Assembly (NCBI RefSeq): GCF_001653235.2
Contig: NC_035791.1
Location: 1 to 64,000 of the forward strand
Reading direction: 5' to 3'
Length of the DNA: 64,000 nucleotides
Origin: Pochonia chlamydosporia 170
Taxonomy: Eukaryota > Ascomycota > Sordariomycetes > Hypocreales > Clavicipitaceae
The notes beneath the pieces are model-generated. The model searched no databases. It saw only the letters and a list, made by a program, of their open reading frames with translations, and was not told where the DNA came from. Shown in pieces: positions 23,270 through 33,800 of the stretch (position 1 is its first letter; every line of letters starts with the position of its first letter). Both the position numbers and the translations under genes were made by a program.

Positions 23270-25438
23270 ATGGAAGGTAAGATGCTCCCTGCGCATTATG
23301 TGCCGGTACGGTTAGGCGGTTAACAATTGTATAGGCACAAAACGCCCAGCTCCGCCTCCTGAACGGCCTTCAAAGCGACCTTGCATTAAGCCAAACGATT
23401 CAACGCCAGACGAGCCGCCCTCATCCCCTTTGAGACCCCTCGATAAAATAGCGACCCCTAAACCGTTTGACACCTTTAAACCAGAGCCATTTGCTCATGT
23501 GGTAGAAGAAATTGGATCAGACTGCTGGGCTCTATTTGAGCAATGGATACCTCGATGGCTAGTTGAGAAATGGGTTGCTTGGACGAATGAAAAAAGGGGG
23601 GCTATGGCGGTGCCTGCGGCGCGTCAAGCCTCCTGGATTCCGACTTTCACTGAGGAGATCTATCTCTTAATCGCCATCCTGATATACATGGGGATTCATA
23701 AAGAACGCCAAATCCAGGACTATTGGATGGTCTCACCCCTTGGAGCCCAGGCATCCATTTACTCGATTAATTAGTCGGGATCGATTCCTTCTTCTAATGC
23801 GGAACATCTGTCTTTACGATTCATCTGATACTACTGCTAGAGTCTGGGACAAAGTAGATGATTGGAATCAGCATATGCAAAGCATTCCGATGTGCCTTTG
23901 GTGTCCTGGTTCCCAAATATCCATTGATGAGGCTATGGTTCCTTTCAGTGGCCGCAGTAAAGAGATTGTACGCCTGCCGTCAAAGCCAATCCCAATTGGC
24001 TTCAAGGTTTGGGTTATGGCGCAACAGGGTTATTTTCTCCAATGGGCTTGGCATGAGAAAGGCGGTGGGCCCGTTGGATTGACTCCTCAAATCTTCTCTG
24101 GAAAGGCTTTGGCAAACACCCAAGCCGTAGTTGCTTGGCTCCTTTCAAAGCTTCCACCGGCACCATCTCCTTCCCGTGGCTACCATGTCTTTATAGATAA
24201 TCTCTTCGCGACGGCTCCCCTTTTGAAACTTCTACGTGAGCGTGGCATTGCGGCAACCGGGACGACAAGAGCCCGTACAGGAGGTATTGGTGACAAATTC
24301 ATATCGCTGAAAAAAGAGGACGATAAAAGGGACTGTATACCTTGGGGAACAGCTTACTCTCGGCCAACGAAAGATCAAAAGGTGATGCAATTTGCTTGGA
24401 AAGATAATGCCCTCGTTCTTTTGCTTTCAAGTTATTTTGATGGCTGAGAAGAAGAGATCCTTCGTCTTCGGCACTGCCCTTCCAAGACCTCGAGCTCTGC
24501 AAAGACTGCAAGGTTCCCATTTGACGGCGAGTTCGCTAAAGAGCTCCCTATCCCACAGTTTATCGATGACTACAATCATTTTATGGGAGGTGTTGATATT
24601 GGTGACCAACTAAAGTCATCGTATAACTGGGATCGACGAACAAGGCGCGGAGGCTGGCGGGCTATCGCGTTCCTTTTCCTACTGGAGGTTTGCATTACAA
24701 ATTCATGGCAACTCTGGCGGCGGCAGGAAGGCAACAAAGAGAGTCATCTAGACGTTAGACGTAACTTATATAGAGACTCAAAGATACGCAGGCCTAAGCG
24801 AGGATGGTGTGCTTTCTGTTCTTCTAATAAGAAGAAGGCTATTTTAACTGTTGAGTACCCCCATGGGCAAAATCAACGAAAGTCCAATATATTTTTTGGT
24901 TGTACAGTGGGAGCATTTTAATGACGATGCAAACCCACTTTCTCACCAAAACTCATGAAATTTAACGCATAACATATCATCAAACCTCCGGTAAAAAATG
25001 CCTCAATTTAAATTTGACGGGTTATTTAAGATGAAAAATATACTATTTTGAACTTTCGGCGCCTTGGAGCTTCAGGTTATGGAGTATTTAGCAAATGACG
25101 TAGAGAGTGCTGGAAAACTGTGCAATTTACTAGCAAAATGGACAAAAAATCCGGCGCTTCCCCTTCAAGTCTGAATAACTCTTCAGGCTTCCACTCAAGG
25201 CCTTTGAAAATTTCATACAGTGCACCCGAGGTATTAATTAGACTCTCTTTCAAATTATGACTATTTTACATAAAAGATGGGAGAGATGTTGAGTGCAGAA
25301 ATAGTAGCTTTAGGGTGGGTTCTTGCAGGTGCATCGTCATTAAAATGCAGTGACTGTAAGCAGTGTAACGTGCCGCTGTGTGAGGATGGAGACTGCTGGA
25401 GTCAGTGGCACAAGTTGTACAGTGAAGTAGAAATTTGA
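23270..25438 (+). pseudogene. piggyBac-like transposase, multiply broken
   Basis: DDE transposase of the piggyBac (Tnp_1_7) type. The ATG at 23270 leads into an intron (23277-23334, GTAAGA..TATAG) and then the frame from 23335. The core shows SRDRFLLLMRN, SIDEAMVPFSGR, VFIDNLFATAPLL and FMGGVDIGDQ. Lesions are a one-base shift near 23755, an in-frame TGA at 24445-24447 (coding resumes with no frame change), and the insertion of a MITE at 24918. The C-terminal cysteine-rich domain (CSDCKQCNVPLC, DGDCWSQWH) resumes after the MITE at 25346 in a frame shifted by one. Confidence 0.85.
24922..25339. mobile_element. 418-bp MITE flanked by TTAA
   Basis: TTAA lies on both sides (24918-24921 and 25340-25343). 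The ends are inverted: TGACGATGCAAACCCAC on the left, and TGACGATGCACCTGCAAG with AACCCACC reading in from the right, a perfect 10 bp followed by an 8-base gap. It interrupts the zinc-binding C-terminus of the host piggyBac-like transposase. It has no coding capacity and was probably moved by a piggyBac-type transposase, given the TTAA target. Confidence 0.8.
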
Positions 25439-25505
25439 GAATCTGGTGGTTTGATTGGTTGGGACCCCTGTCGCGCTAAAATGTAACACTTCCGCAGTCA
25501 AAGGG

Positions 25506-25680
25506 ATAGCGGGAACTCAATCCTTCGACCCCACCAACCCCCCTCCCCTTGTTGTCCTTGTGTCAACACAACTGCCAAGTTCTCACTAAGCAGGCCACAT
25601 TCAATTAGTGAGGGGCAGTGATGCACCACCAATTTCGCTGGTCGCATTGCGTAGTTCGGTAAAATCTACTCATGGCGCGG
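25506..25680 (-). repeat. DUF3435 3'-tail repeat, copy D
   Basis: On the minus strand: GTAGATTTTACC, then ACTACGCAATGCGACC at 25640-25657, then the shared segment with TTGACACAAGGAC. The 18-nt hairpin present in the other copies is missing, replaced by a short join (ACCGAACTACG). It runs directly up to the right end of the piggyBac-like element. Confidence 0.8.
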
Positions 25681-26127
25681 GTGCTTAAATTCCAGGCTCA
25701 AGACTTAATGTGTGAATGTGTGTGGACGCCTCATACTGTCTTCATCACCACGAATCAGACGATTCACTTATCCAATGCTGTAATGGGAGTACCTCAGAGT
25801 GTCGGAAGTAGTTTTAGAACACGTTCTGCCTCGAGTAAAACGCTGGAAAGGCCTCAACACGAAGCAGACTCCGATGAGATGGAAGACGAGGCTTCCAGGC
25901 AACGTCAATAGACTGGCCAGCCACCTGATATAATCATGTGGTTGGGTACCTATTCCAATGAAGATAAAAGACCTTAATCCTTCAAGCCAGATGAACCAAA
26001 AAAAATGCGCAAAAGGGGGGGATCAACGGTACATCTGTTTCATACAAAATGTCCTCTCGATCCCGCCAAACACTTTCTTGTTATGTACGTTGAGCGATCC
26101 CACTTCCATTCTCAACCAGTCAGAACT
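25681..26127. other. No supported gene
   Basis: An 80-codon plus-strand frame (25672-25911) is open but unrecognised and overlaps the repeat. Nothing else is seen. Confidence 0.4.
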
Positions 26128-27204
26128 TCAGCCCACCTTGCTCAGACTCCGAAGTACGTCCACCGCTCCCGGAGTCTCATACCACGAAGCATAGCTGTAT
26201 CCGATTACCAACAAAGCCTCCTCCTTCGACCGGTGTGTGTATGGCCCGTTTGGTCTCTGCAAAACGCCAGCATCCGGATCCTTGACCAGCAACTCCCAGA
26301 AGTGTGAGTTATATGTCTCAATGGCTCCGTACACCTCCCTGATCTGGCTCTTGATCGTCTCGGCTAGCTGTGCCGTCTCCTCCGGCCTGGCCAGGAGAAT
26401 ATCGTGCCGCGACCCAACGATACAGCTCACAAGCTGGCCACGAATAATCTCAATAATTTCCTGTGGGATGGCGCCGCGGAGCGCAATTCTGGCGTTCTGG
26501 ATCGCCTGCAGGTCGAGCAGGACTCGTATCTTAATTAGCACCAGGGCCACGGCGTGGCTCAGGTCTAGGAAGGTGGTTTTCGTCCATCTCTTCGCTGGTG
26601 CTTCCAACGCATCTGCATCCTTGACGTCCAGGAATGGCTGGTCCATATCGCCCCGGTCGTATTGCGGTTCCTCCCCCGTGGTCGCGTACCACTTCATAAA
26701 GTCGTAGGCGTCCTGGTCCCTGCCGAGTCGAATATACAGCGCGGGTATTAGCTGCCGCACGCCCATGTTGTCCCCGCGACACAACCGCATCATATCCAAG
26801 AGATGATCCAGGGCCATCTGCACCACGTCCACAGGGCCACCGGCGGTGCCGTAGCTCAGGAGCATCACATCCACCAGCTCATAGCGCGCGCGCATGTACG
26901 GACGCGTCTCCAAGATGCCCCAGAAGTAGCCGACATGGTCTTTAAAGATATTTTCGGTGTGGAGGTCGCCCGGTGTGTCGCGCAGCTTCTTCTCCTCGAA
27001 CTCGAAGCGAAGACGCGCTTTCTTGATCACCTTACACGGCGCCTTGTGGTCGGCACGGTCCTCAGCCTGGCAGTCTGGCCCGCAGTAGTAGACGGCTTGG
27101 CAGGCCGAGCAGCGGAGGACGCCGTCCTTCCTGTGGCAAAGCTCGCAGGCACGTGGCGCCAGGCCACTAAGCTTGCCAACGTCGGCATTCACAATGAGCG
27201 GCAT
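26128..27204 (-). CDS. MYND-type zinc-finger protein
   Basis: Intronless gene of 358 residues, with ATG at 27204 (MPLIVNADVGK). The MYND finger covers about residues 18-57: CELCHRKDGVLRCSACQAVY, YCGPDCQ, and H..PC, all eight ligands present. MYND fingers usually bind proline-rich partners in protein complexes. The remaining 300 residues have no SET motif, so it is not a SMYD-type methyltransferase; they resemble the helical region of fungal MYND proteins of unknown role. An in-frame ATG at 27315 exists, but the sequence between is arginine-rich and less likely coding. The gene is intact and lies between transposon remains. Confidence 0.8.
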   Translation of the reverse strand: MPLIVNADVGKLSGLAPRACELCHRKDGVLRCSACQAVYYCGPDCQAEDRADHKAPCKVIKKARLRFEFEEKKLRDTPGDLHTENIFKDHVGYFWGILETRPYMRARYELVDVMLLSYGTAGGPVDVVQMALDHLLDMMRLCRGDNMGVRQLIPALYIRLGRDQDAYDFMKWYATTGEEPQYDRGDMDQPFLDVKDADALEAPAKRWTKTTFLDLSHAVALVLIKIRVLLDLQAIQNARIALRGAIPQEIIEIIRGQLVSCIVGSRHDILLARPEETAQLAETIKSQIREVYGAIETYNSHFWELLVKDPDAGVLQRPNGPYTHRSKEEALLVIGYSYASWYETPGAVDVLRSLSKVG

Positions 27205-27524
27205 TTTGCTGCGCAATGGAAACGAGCGACTTCTGGACGGGAAGCGAGTGCAGTCTCGAAATGAAAGACAAGTCGTGTGTCGAAGGTCAATTTTACCTAC
27301 AAAGAGGCATGGCAAAGCGCACGGACACTTCTGCTGGGCCTTAAGCTAAATTTGAGCCTCGTTGTAAGGGGCGCCTTGTTGTAAGGGGCACGAGGCTTAT
27401 TCAGCCAGAAGTGTGTCTCGAAACCAACAAATTTATTGCATTGGGCAGAAAAAGAACTGAAAGCTCTCGGAGAGAGCTGAATGGCTAGTTACATACTTCT
27501 ACGCTGAGTGGTTGAGCATGAGAC

Positions 27525-27864
27525 CCTCATTTGGTGGCGTTACTAGCATCGGCATCAGCCGAGTGCACCTCAACCGCCCAGCCCGGCATTAGAAGTTGGC
27601 TTTACAGTTTGTTTTGATCTCGTTCTGGTCGGATGCTGGGAGGCCCACAAGTGACCCCTAACCTGTTAGGGTCCCCCCGAGGTAGGTATGGCTCAATGGC
27701 AACTTCTTACTTTTATTCAACACATGTCTCAGACCTTTGTTTGGTGGAATAAACATGTACACTCTAAAACGGAGGTGTTTGTCTGCAGCATGCATGATGT
27801 AACGGGCTTGGCGTTGATGTGCACTCTCGGCTGATGCTGATGCTAATAACGCCACCAAATGAGG
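27525..27864. mobile_element. 340-bp MITE with long imperfect inverted repeats
   Basis: About 60 bp at the left end (CCTCATTTGGTGGCGTTACT...) return inverted at the right end, ending at 27864. The shared tract includes GGCATCAGCCGAG and GTGCAC. Inside is a palindrome, CCCTAAC-CT-GTTAGGG, at 27656-27671. No flanking duplication is visible. The right end cuts the hAT transposase fragment at 27865-28220. Confidence 0.65.
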
Positions 27865-28220
27865 CCAGCCCTGAGCAAGGCAGTACAATTGCCCTTGCCG
27901 GAAATTGGAAGTCCCTGTTGGCGCTGCTGCTGTTCGCACAGATAACAGTACCAGAATCTTTTTGTCGGGTCCTGCATGAGTTGTATGTCTTCGCCATATT
28001 GCCAGACAACTGATGTTCTCTTCTTGGTGTGCTTTTGGGGCTTTGCCACAGCAGAGTTGCGAACATATCGCTTTCCATTCAGCATAAATTCGTCAGGCTC
28101 GATCAGGATTCCGTTGACGTCTTTTGGGCGAGAGCTAATATGTGCTGGAGCAAGAATAACTCGGTCAGAATCAGGACGGCGACCATTGGCAGCGCCGAAA
28201 TAGCTGGATATAGTGGCCAT
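27865..28220 (-). pseudogene. hAT transposase, N-terminal BED fragment
   Basis: The ATG at 28220 begins MATISSYFGAANGRR. A BED-type zinc finger follows (TSVVWQYGEDIQ, FWYCYLCEQQQRQQG, then GN.TAL). The frame breaks before the finger's histidines, where the MITE end begins. The subterminal DNA to its right (28470-28580) has repeated TCCAGTCC/CCAATCCAA units and ends at CATCACTG, reading CAGTGATGTAATTGG on the minus strand, a credible hAT end. The element body to the left is gone. Confidence 0.75.
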
Positions 28221-28580
28221 GGTGTAGGTAGTGGGTTGGCTGTTCAGACACGTCTGCCACAGCAGATGGACTGCTGAAGTTACCAGTGACGCGTTTACCT
28301 CCATTCTTTTAGTAGCAGACCAAACTGCGCGTGTTGGATGTGACGCCTACGGCACAACGAAGTTACAGGCCGTCGTGTCGTCGTCTACCGACCGGAGCCC
28401 TGTCACGACTACTAAACTAGGCTTAGCCATTGCCTTATCAGGTTAGACCATTGGAGCTCCAGGAGCTGGTTGCCAATCAATCCAGTCCAGTCCAACTCAT
28501 CGAGACGACCATATCCAGTCCAGCCATTCAGCGTCAAATCCAGTCCAATCCAAATTGCCTCCAATCCAATTACATCACTG

Positions 28581-29574
28581 AACTGGTATGAAGATAGCGC
28601 GCTACTAAAGGATTGGGTTATCTCTACAACTCACAACGGCTGGACTACAAATGAGAAAGGCGTTGAATGGATTCAGCACTTCGAAAAGCATACTAAGCCG
28701 CGAACTCAAGGCGCATATCGTCTTCTGATCATGGATGGGCATGAAAGCCACCACTCCACGGAATTTGAGCTGTTCTGCAAGGAACATCAGATAATCACGC
28801 TTTGCATGCCTTCTCATCCATCCCATATTCTTCAGCCACTAGATTTTGGCTGTTTTGGGCCACTGAAGAAGGCCCATGGTAAAGAAATCGAAGGGCTAAT
28901 GAGAGCGGGGATTACACACATTACGAAGGCGGACTTCCTACCCGCATTTTTCACCGCATTTGAAGCTGCAATGACGGAAAAAAATATCCAGGGGGCTTTT
29001 AGGGGTGCAGGCCTTATTCCATTTGATCCAAAAGGTGTCTTGTCACGGCTAGATATAAGGCCACGGACGCCACCACCTGTTGAAGAGGCTACTGAGCTAC
29101 CGCAACTGTGGGTTCCAAAGACCCCAAATAACCCAACTGAGGCTACTTCGCAGACTGATTATATCAAAAGGCGAATAAGCCGCCACCAAGGAAGCTCTCC
29201 AACGTCAATTTTGGCTGCTATGGATCAATTTTCGAAGGGTACATGCGGAACTATGCACAAGATGGCACTCTTGAAAGCGGAGAACCAGCTACTTCGAGAG
29301 GCAGATGCAATACTAAGCAAGCGGCGAAGAGCTCGAAAAACCCGTTTACGTCAGGGCGGTAGCATGACTATTGCCGAGGGACAAGCTCTACAGGACCAGC
29401 CAGAATGACGTGGATGAGCAGATAAAGCAAGAAGATCGCCGGACGAGAGGTTGCAAACCGAGGGATGAGAGGAAGGGTCGGCGATGTGGTGTGTGCGGCA
29501 AGACTGGCCATAATGCACGAACATGTCAGATTGATGTGGAAACATCTAATGAAGAGGATACCAGCGAAGATTAA
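28581..29574 (+). pseudogene. pogo-type transposase, C-terminal half, frameshifted
   Basis: The frame begins NWYEDSALLKDW directly at the end of the hAT repeat at 28580 and continues through the DDE core: LLIMDGHESHH (second Asp), PSHILQPLDFGCFGPLK, and GAGLIPFDPKGVL. A C-terminal CCHC zinc knuckle (CGVCGKTGHNARTC) lies near 29490-29530. The frame breaks near 29395, where CCAG is present twice in a row; a single CCAG would keep DQ joined to NDVDEQ in frame. The N-terminal half, including the helix-turn-helix, is missing. Confidence 0.85.
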
Positions 29575-30111
29575 TTGATTTCCTATGTTGTGGTTGCTTT
29601 TTGGTAGAATCTTTACGAGAAGGTAGTGTTGGGTGAGCGGTTCCTGTTACGTAGCCGTTGTGATAAAAGTCTGCCGATATCGTCTCGCCGATGGAAGGGT
29701 ATGACGTGGAACTGTACGGTTCTTTGCCGCAGATGAAGCCACTAGGTGATTACGTATTAGTTGTTTGGGCTCCCAATGCACGACGACAGACGTATACATT
29801 GTGAAATCATTAACTACGATTGCCCACATCGACGGGTTAAATGCAAAAGAATCTCAATATCTGCTTGCCTTCCTCCGGGAGCACCTCCTAAGTCGTCCAT
29901 TGTGCCGTTAGTGTCGTGATTGGATCCAAGCGTGGACCAGTGGCTGAGTGGCCTGTAACCCCTACCCCTGCTAACGGGCTGCTAACAGCACAAAATGTTT
30001 ACAAGGGAGAGTTCTCGCGCATAGACATATTCGTGACTGTCTAGTGATAGTACATACTGCGTCGGTTAAGGTTTTCCGACTCTTCTTTTTGGGGATTTAC
30101 TGGATGATTGC
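29575..30111. other. No gene seen
   Basis: No credible open frame, terminal repeats or strong hairpins are visible. Confidence 0.5.
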
Positions 30112-30640
30112 TTACTGGACAAATAGTACGAATGGCGTTCTACCAAAATCCTTCTCGGCAACGGTAAGAATTTCTGTATACCAATCAAGGCACTCCTTGT
30201 AGAATATCCTTGATTTACTGGAGATCTTCTCTTCGTTGCTCGAGTGAGCCGACGTTATGAATTTGTACACCCATTCGGTAAGCTGGAAAATCTTCGTCGA
30301 AATAAATTGTAGGTTGCCTAAATGTGGGCTGTTCACACTCGTAGTAAGAGCTACTATTCGTTACTGACCTGCTTCTCAGCATCATAACATTGTGCTGCCA
30401 CTCACGTAATGCATAACTAGCCCTTCTGTCGCTCATTTCCATAGCAGAAGGCAGCTTGTCGAGGATTGACGTATGTGCGTGGGGTGCGGGTTCTCGCTGA
30501 AAGATACACGAAGAGAAAAATTCCACTATCGTAAGACGGTTGGGAAACGACTTCAGATGCTTTGCGACAACTTGGGCTACGGAGTCCTCCTGCTGGGCAG
30601 CCGATGAGCCATGAGAAGCATGCAAGTAACCAAGTCACAA
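30112..30640 (-). pseudogene. Zn2Cys6 transcription factor, C-terminal fragment
   Basis: Two minus-strand exons join across a GTCAGT..GAACAG intron of about 40 nt near 30330-30370. The protein reads ALREWQHNVMMLRSR then SPHLGNLQFISTKIFQLTEW, FYKECLDWYTEI and GRTPFVLFVQ-stop. The series ..ECLDWY......TPFVLF is typical of the fungal-specific regulatory domain of Zn2Cys6 activators. The DNA-binding N-terminus is absent here. Two N-terminal pieces of similar factors lie at 42904-43645 and 52621-53585, but I cannot show they are parts of the same gene. Confidence 0.55.
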
Positions 30641-30809
30641 AATGGGTATCCAGAAACTGGGGCGTGGCACTTCACAAAATCGCCTGCCCGGAGAAATATC
30701 GGCAGAGCGCACCATTAGTTTGGCGTCTCCAGCAATGACGCGTCCGACGGCACTGAAAGTCGCGTCTGGTGCTCAGCATACCCGTCATTTGATCTGGCCT
30801 GGTATCATC

Positions 30810-33800
30810 ATGGCCTCCGACCAGTCACAATGTCAGGTAAGATGAAGAGTTGGTCCTTTAAAAGAGTCTTGCGGCTAACCGTGACACGCCCTAGGCCTTG
30901 CAACTTTCTGATGGCCAGAAATGCAAGGACGAGGCCACAAATGCCAATGGCCTCTTCTGTAAGCTCCATGCCAGGCAGGCTTTCGGCTTATACAAGGGCT
31001 ACAAACGGCGCAATGCCCAGCTAGATGCGCTCGACGAAGAGTCGCCTCCGTACCTAACGAACACGCAAGTTCCTCTCGCGAACGAAACTTTCGAAAGTAT
31101 TCAACACGAGAACGTGCTTCGAGAAGTTCACTCTCATCTATTTGGCAAGTATGTATTGCTCAGCAAGGTCATCGAAGCTCGCAAACTTCACCACAGGCAC
31201 TTCTACCCACTCCAGGTTGATTATGGCCATCAAGCATACGTCGATAAGCTCAGCAGCCAGCGTCACACTATTCTTCGCGCTTTGGAGACACTCGAAAAGC
31301 GAACTGCGCAAGTATTGTATCAAAAGGAGCAATGGTTTACATGGGTTCGCAAGGTCCAGGAGAAGGAAGAAGCAAATCGAGTGAAGGAACAGAAAAAGGT
31401 CAAGCAAGAAGCTGCTTTGTTTAGGCGACACATGAAGAACCTGCGGACAAGGCTAGACCTGATGCGACAAAATGAGGAAAAGATGTGCCAAGATGCATAC
31501 CTCAACGACGCTTATTGGGAGCGATTGTCCTTGTCGGTAGATAAGTCGGCAGATGGGACGTGGGACCCCATTGAAGATATGGAACACGAGAAGCGGCATC
31601 GTTACATTGACTTGATCAAGCACTTCCTCTGGCTGGAGGTGCTGGACACAGACGAGGCCAAAACCCATTTGAATGGCTCAAATACCAAAACCGAAGAGAT
31701 TGGTCCTTATGGTGAGCCTCAAACACCCACCACGAAGCCGAGAAAAAAGTCAAAGACAAAAGGTGGAGCTTCTAAATCCAACGCCGGAGGTCACAACTCT
31801 GCGGACGCAGGCATGGCCTATAGAGGCCAGAAGAAGCTCTTGGTAATGCAGCAGAGCTCGCAAACCGCCAGTAGCACTGATCTAGAAGAGCCAGATAAGA
31901 ACAACATCGAGACAGAAGAGGAAATGAGGAAACGCCTGAGCCAAGGAGTCAAGAAGAATTACGACAACATTTGGGGCTTTCAGCTTGTCGGTACGTTGGA
32001 GAACCCTCATGAGACCCATGAAAGGACAGCACCGATGACGGATGACGAGATCGAATCGGTCGTCAACGATATCAGGGAGATCAAACTGCTACTGTTTAGT
32101 CGCCTGCTCCTTGCACAAGCGTCCCTGTTGCCTGCTGCGCTACGAGCCAGCAGTGTGCAGGAATTTCTCAGCGACGCGGAGGTTAGCGAATCTGATCTGC
32201 GGGATCTCTGTTTGAAGTTAGAAGAGCCTACTCTCCAAGTCATTAGAGATGCATGTGCCGACTTTGCCCGCGGAGACAAAGCAGATGAGGATACCCAACA
32301 CATCACTGACGACGAAGACGAGACCTTTGAAGAACTGCTCAATGACCAGCGACGATATTCACACCTCCATACTCATGACTGGTTCCTCGACAAGGTTGTC
32401 GGCAAAAAGGCAAAGCTTCCACGGCAGAAGACCGCATCCCCGTTGCACAAAATGAAAGTCACCATTTGTGGCAAAAGCATCTGGAATCACGCTAGCGAGA
32501 AGGCAATGTCCCGAGACGGTTGGCTTCAATTCTCAGTCTTGGCCAAGGACTGCAGCCTTGAAGACGCCATCCAGCTCTGCCGGAACTGGGCTGAGTTTTC
32601 AGACCTGAACCTCCTCACTCTATGGCAATACTTTCCAGCCTCGAATTGGCTCTCTTGGGGCAGCCACAGGTTGATCCAGCAGCTTCAGGAACTAGAATTT
32701 TTCCCGTATTTTGTTGATCTCGATGCCCAACAGCACAGCCGCCATAATCAGGTCGGTGGTCGAAGCCAAGGTCGGCGTCAGCATGATATCGTCGAGACGA
32801 GAAATATCGTTGTCGGCCACATGAAACGCAACAACCCGATCACTCGACGTTTCCTGCAGTATCTTTTGATGCGGGCCGGAGAGCTGTTGGTCTTGGTACG
32901 GGATGGCAAGACCGGCCGCGTCATCACAGCGCCTCCTGAGGAACACTTGTGGACATATCGCAAGAAGCAGGGCATTGGAAGGGCTTCGAAGAATGAATGG
33001 GTGAACGTCTTGGAGGTGGGACCTGAATACTTTGACATGACCGATGCGTTGCGAAAATGGCGCCTTGGGTTCGATGACTATTACGACGTCTTCATTTGGG
33101 ACTTTGTGCCTGGTCAATCGTCAATGGTCACGTACAACGTGATTATAGCTGTAAGTTTCCTGCTTAAGCACCTAGATGTTACGTGAATTAAGCAGAACAC
33201 CACAGGAACTCAGGAATGCATGGCGCATTACACAACCTCGCGACATCTATGCTCATATGGAGCCACTCCTCCGAACCATGACTAGGGAGAAAGACTCAAT
33301 GCGCACTCGACAAATCAGGGCAGGTGAGGACGTCGAGAGCCTCTGGGATAGTCTGATGGATGACAGGAACGAATTCCTCATGTTCAGTATTGACGGAAAG
33401 AGTGTGGCTAGTCGCAGCGCAAAGGAGTTATCCACGTCACCGTACGTGTTCTACTGCGAGGCTAACGTTGTCGAGGATGAGGTCCTGTTTCCAGATGAAT
33501 TGGTCTCTGGCAAGCAAAATATGCCTTTCAGAGAGATCAGAAATGGCATCAATCGCATCGAGAGTGGCATCTTGCCCAGCGCAGCCCGGCATCTCGCGAA
33601 AGGCGTGGAGATTTTGAACCAGGGTAAGGGTCTCATGGCAGCGCTCCATGGTACGAGAGATGATGAAAAAAACATCTGGGCCTTACCCAAGGTCTGGGAG
33701 TCCGGAATGAAGCAGGTACGCCGAGAGGAACCTACGGGAGAACAAAGCAAGCTCCTCAAACGTACCGGTCTTGATACCACCCACAAGAGACCATCATTCG

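Larger units (their letters stand above)
23150..25505 (+). mobile_element. piggyBac-like element, 2.36 kb
   Basis: Inverted repeats of 34 bp, one mismatch apart, lie at 23150-23183 (CCCTTTGACTGCGAAAGTG...) and 25472-25505. CCC ends suit the piggyBac superfamily. The bases outside are GTAT on the left and ATAG on the right, so the TTAA duplication expected for piggyBac is absent. The left flank is the Argonaute scrap and the right flank is DUF3435-tail copy D, so the flanks look rearranged. A second small element is nested near the 3' end. Confidence 0.8.

Noticed and set aside
24918..25345. Interval read as an intron of the piggyBac-like transposase
   Set aside because: TTAA on both sides and inverted TGACGATGCA ends fit an inserted MITE better than splice sites, which would leave the zinc motif poorly spaced.
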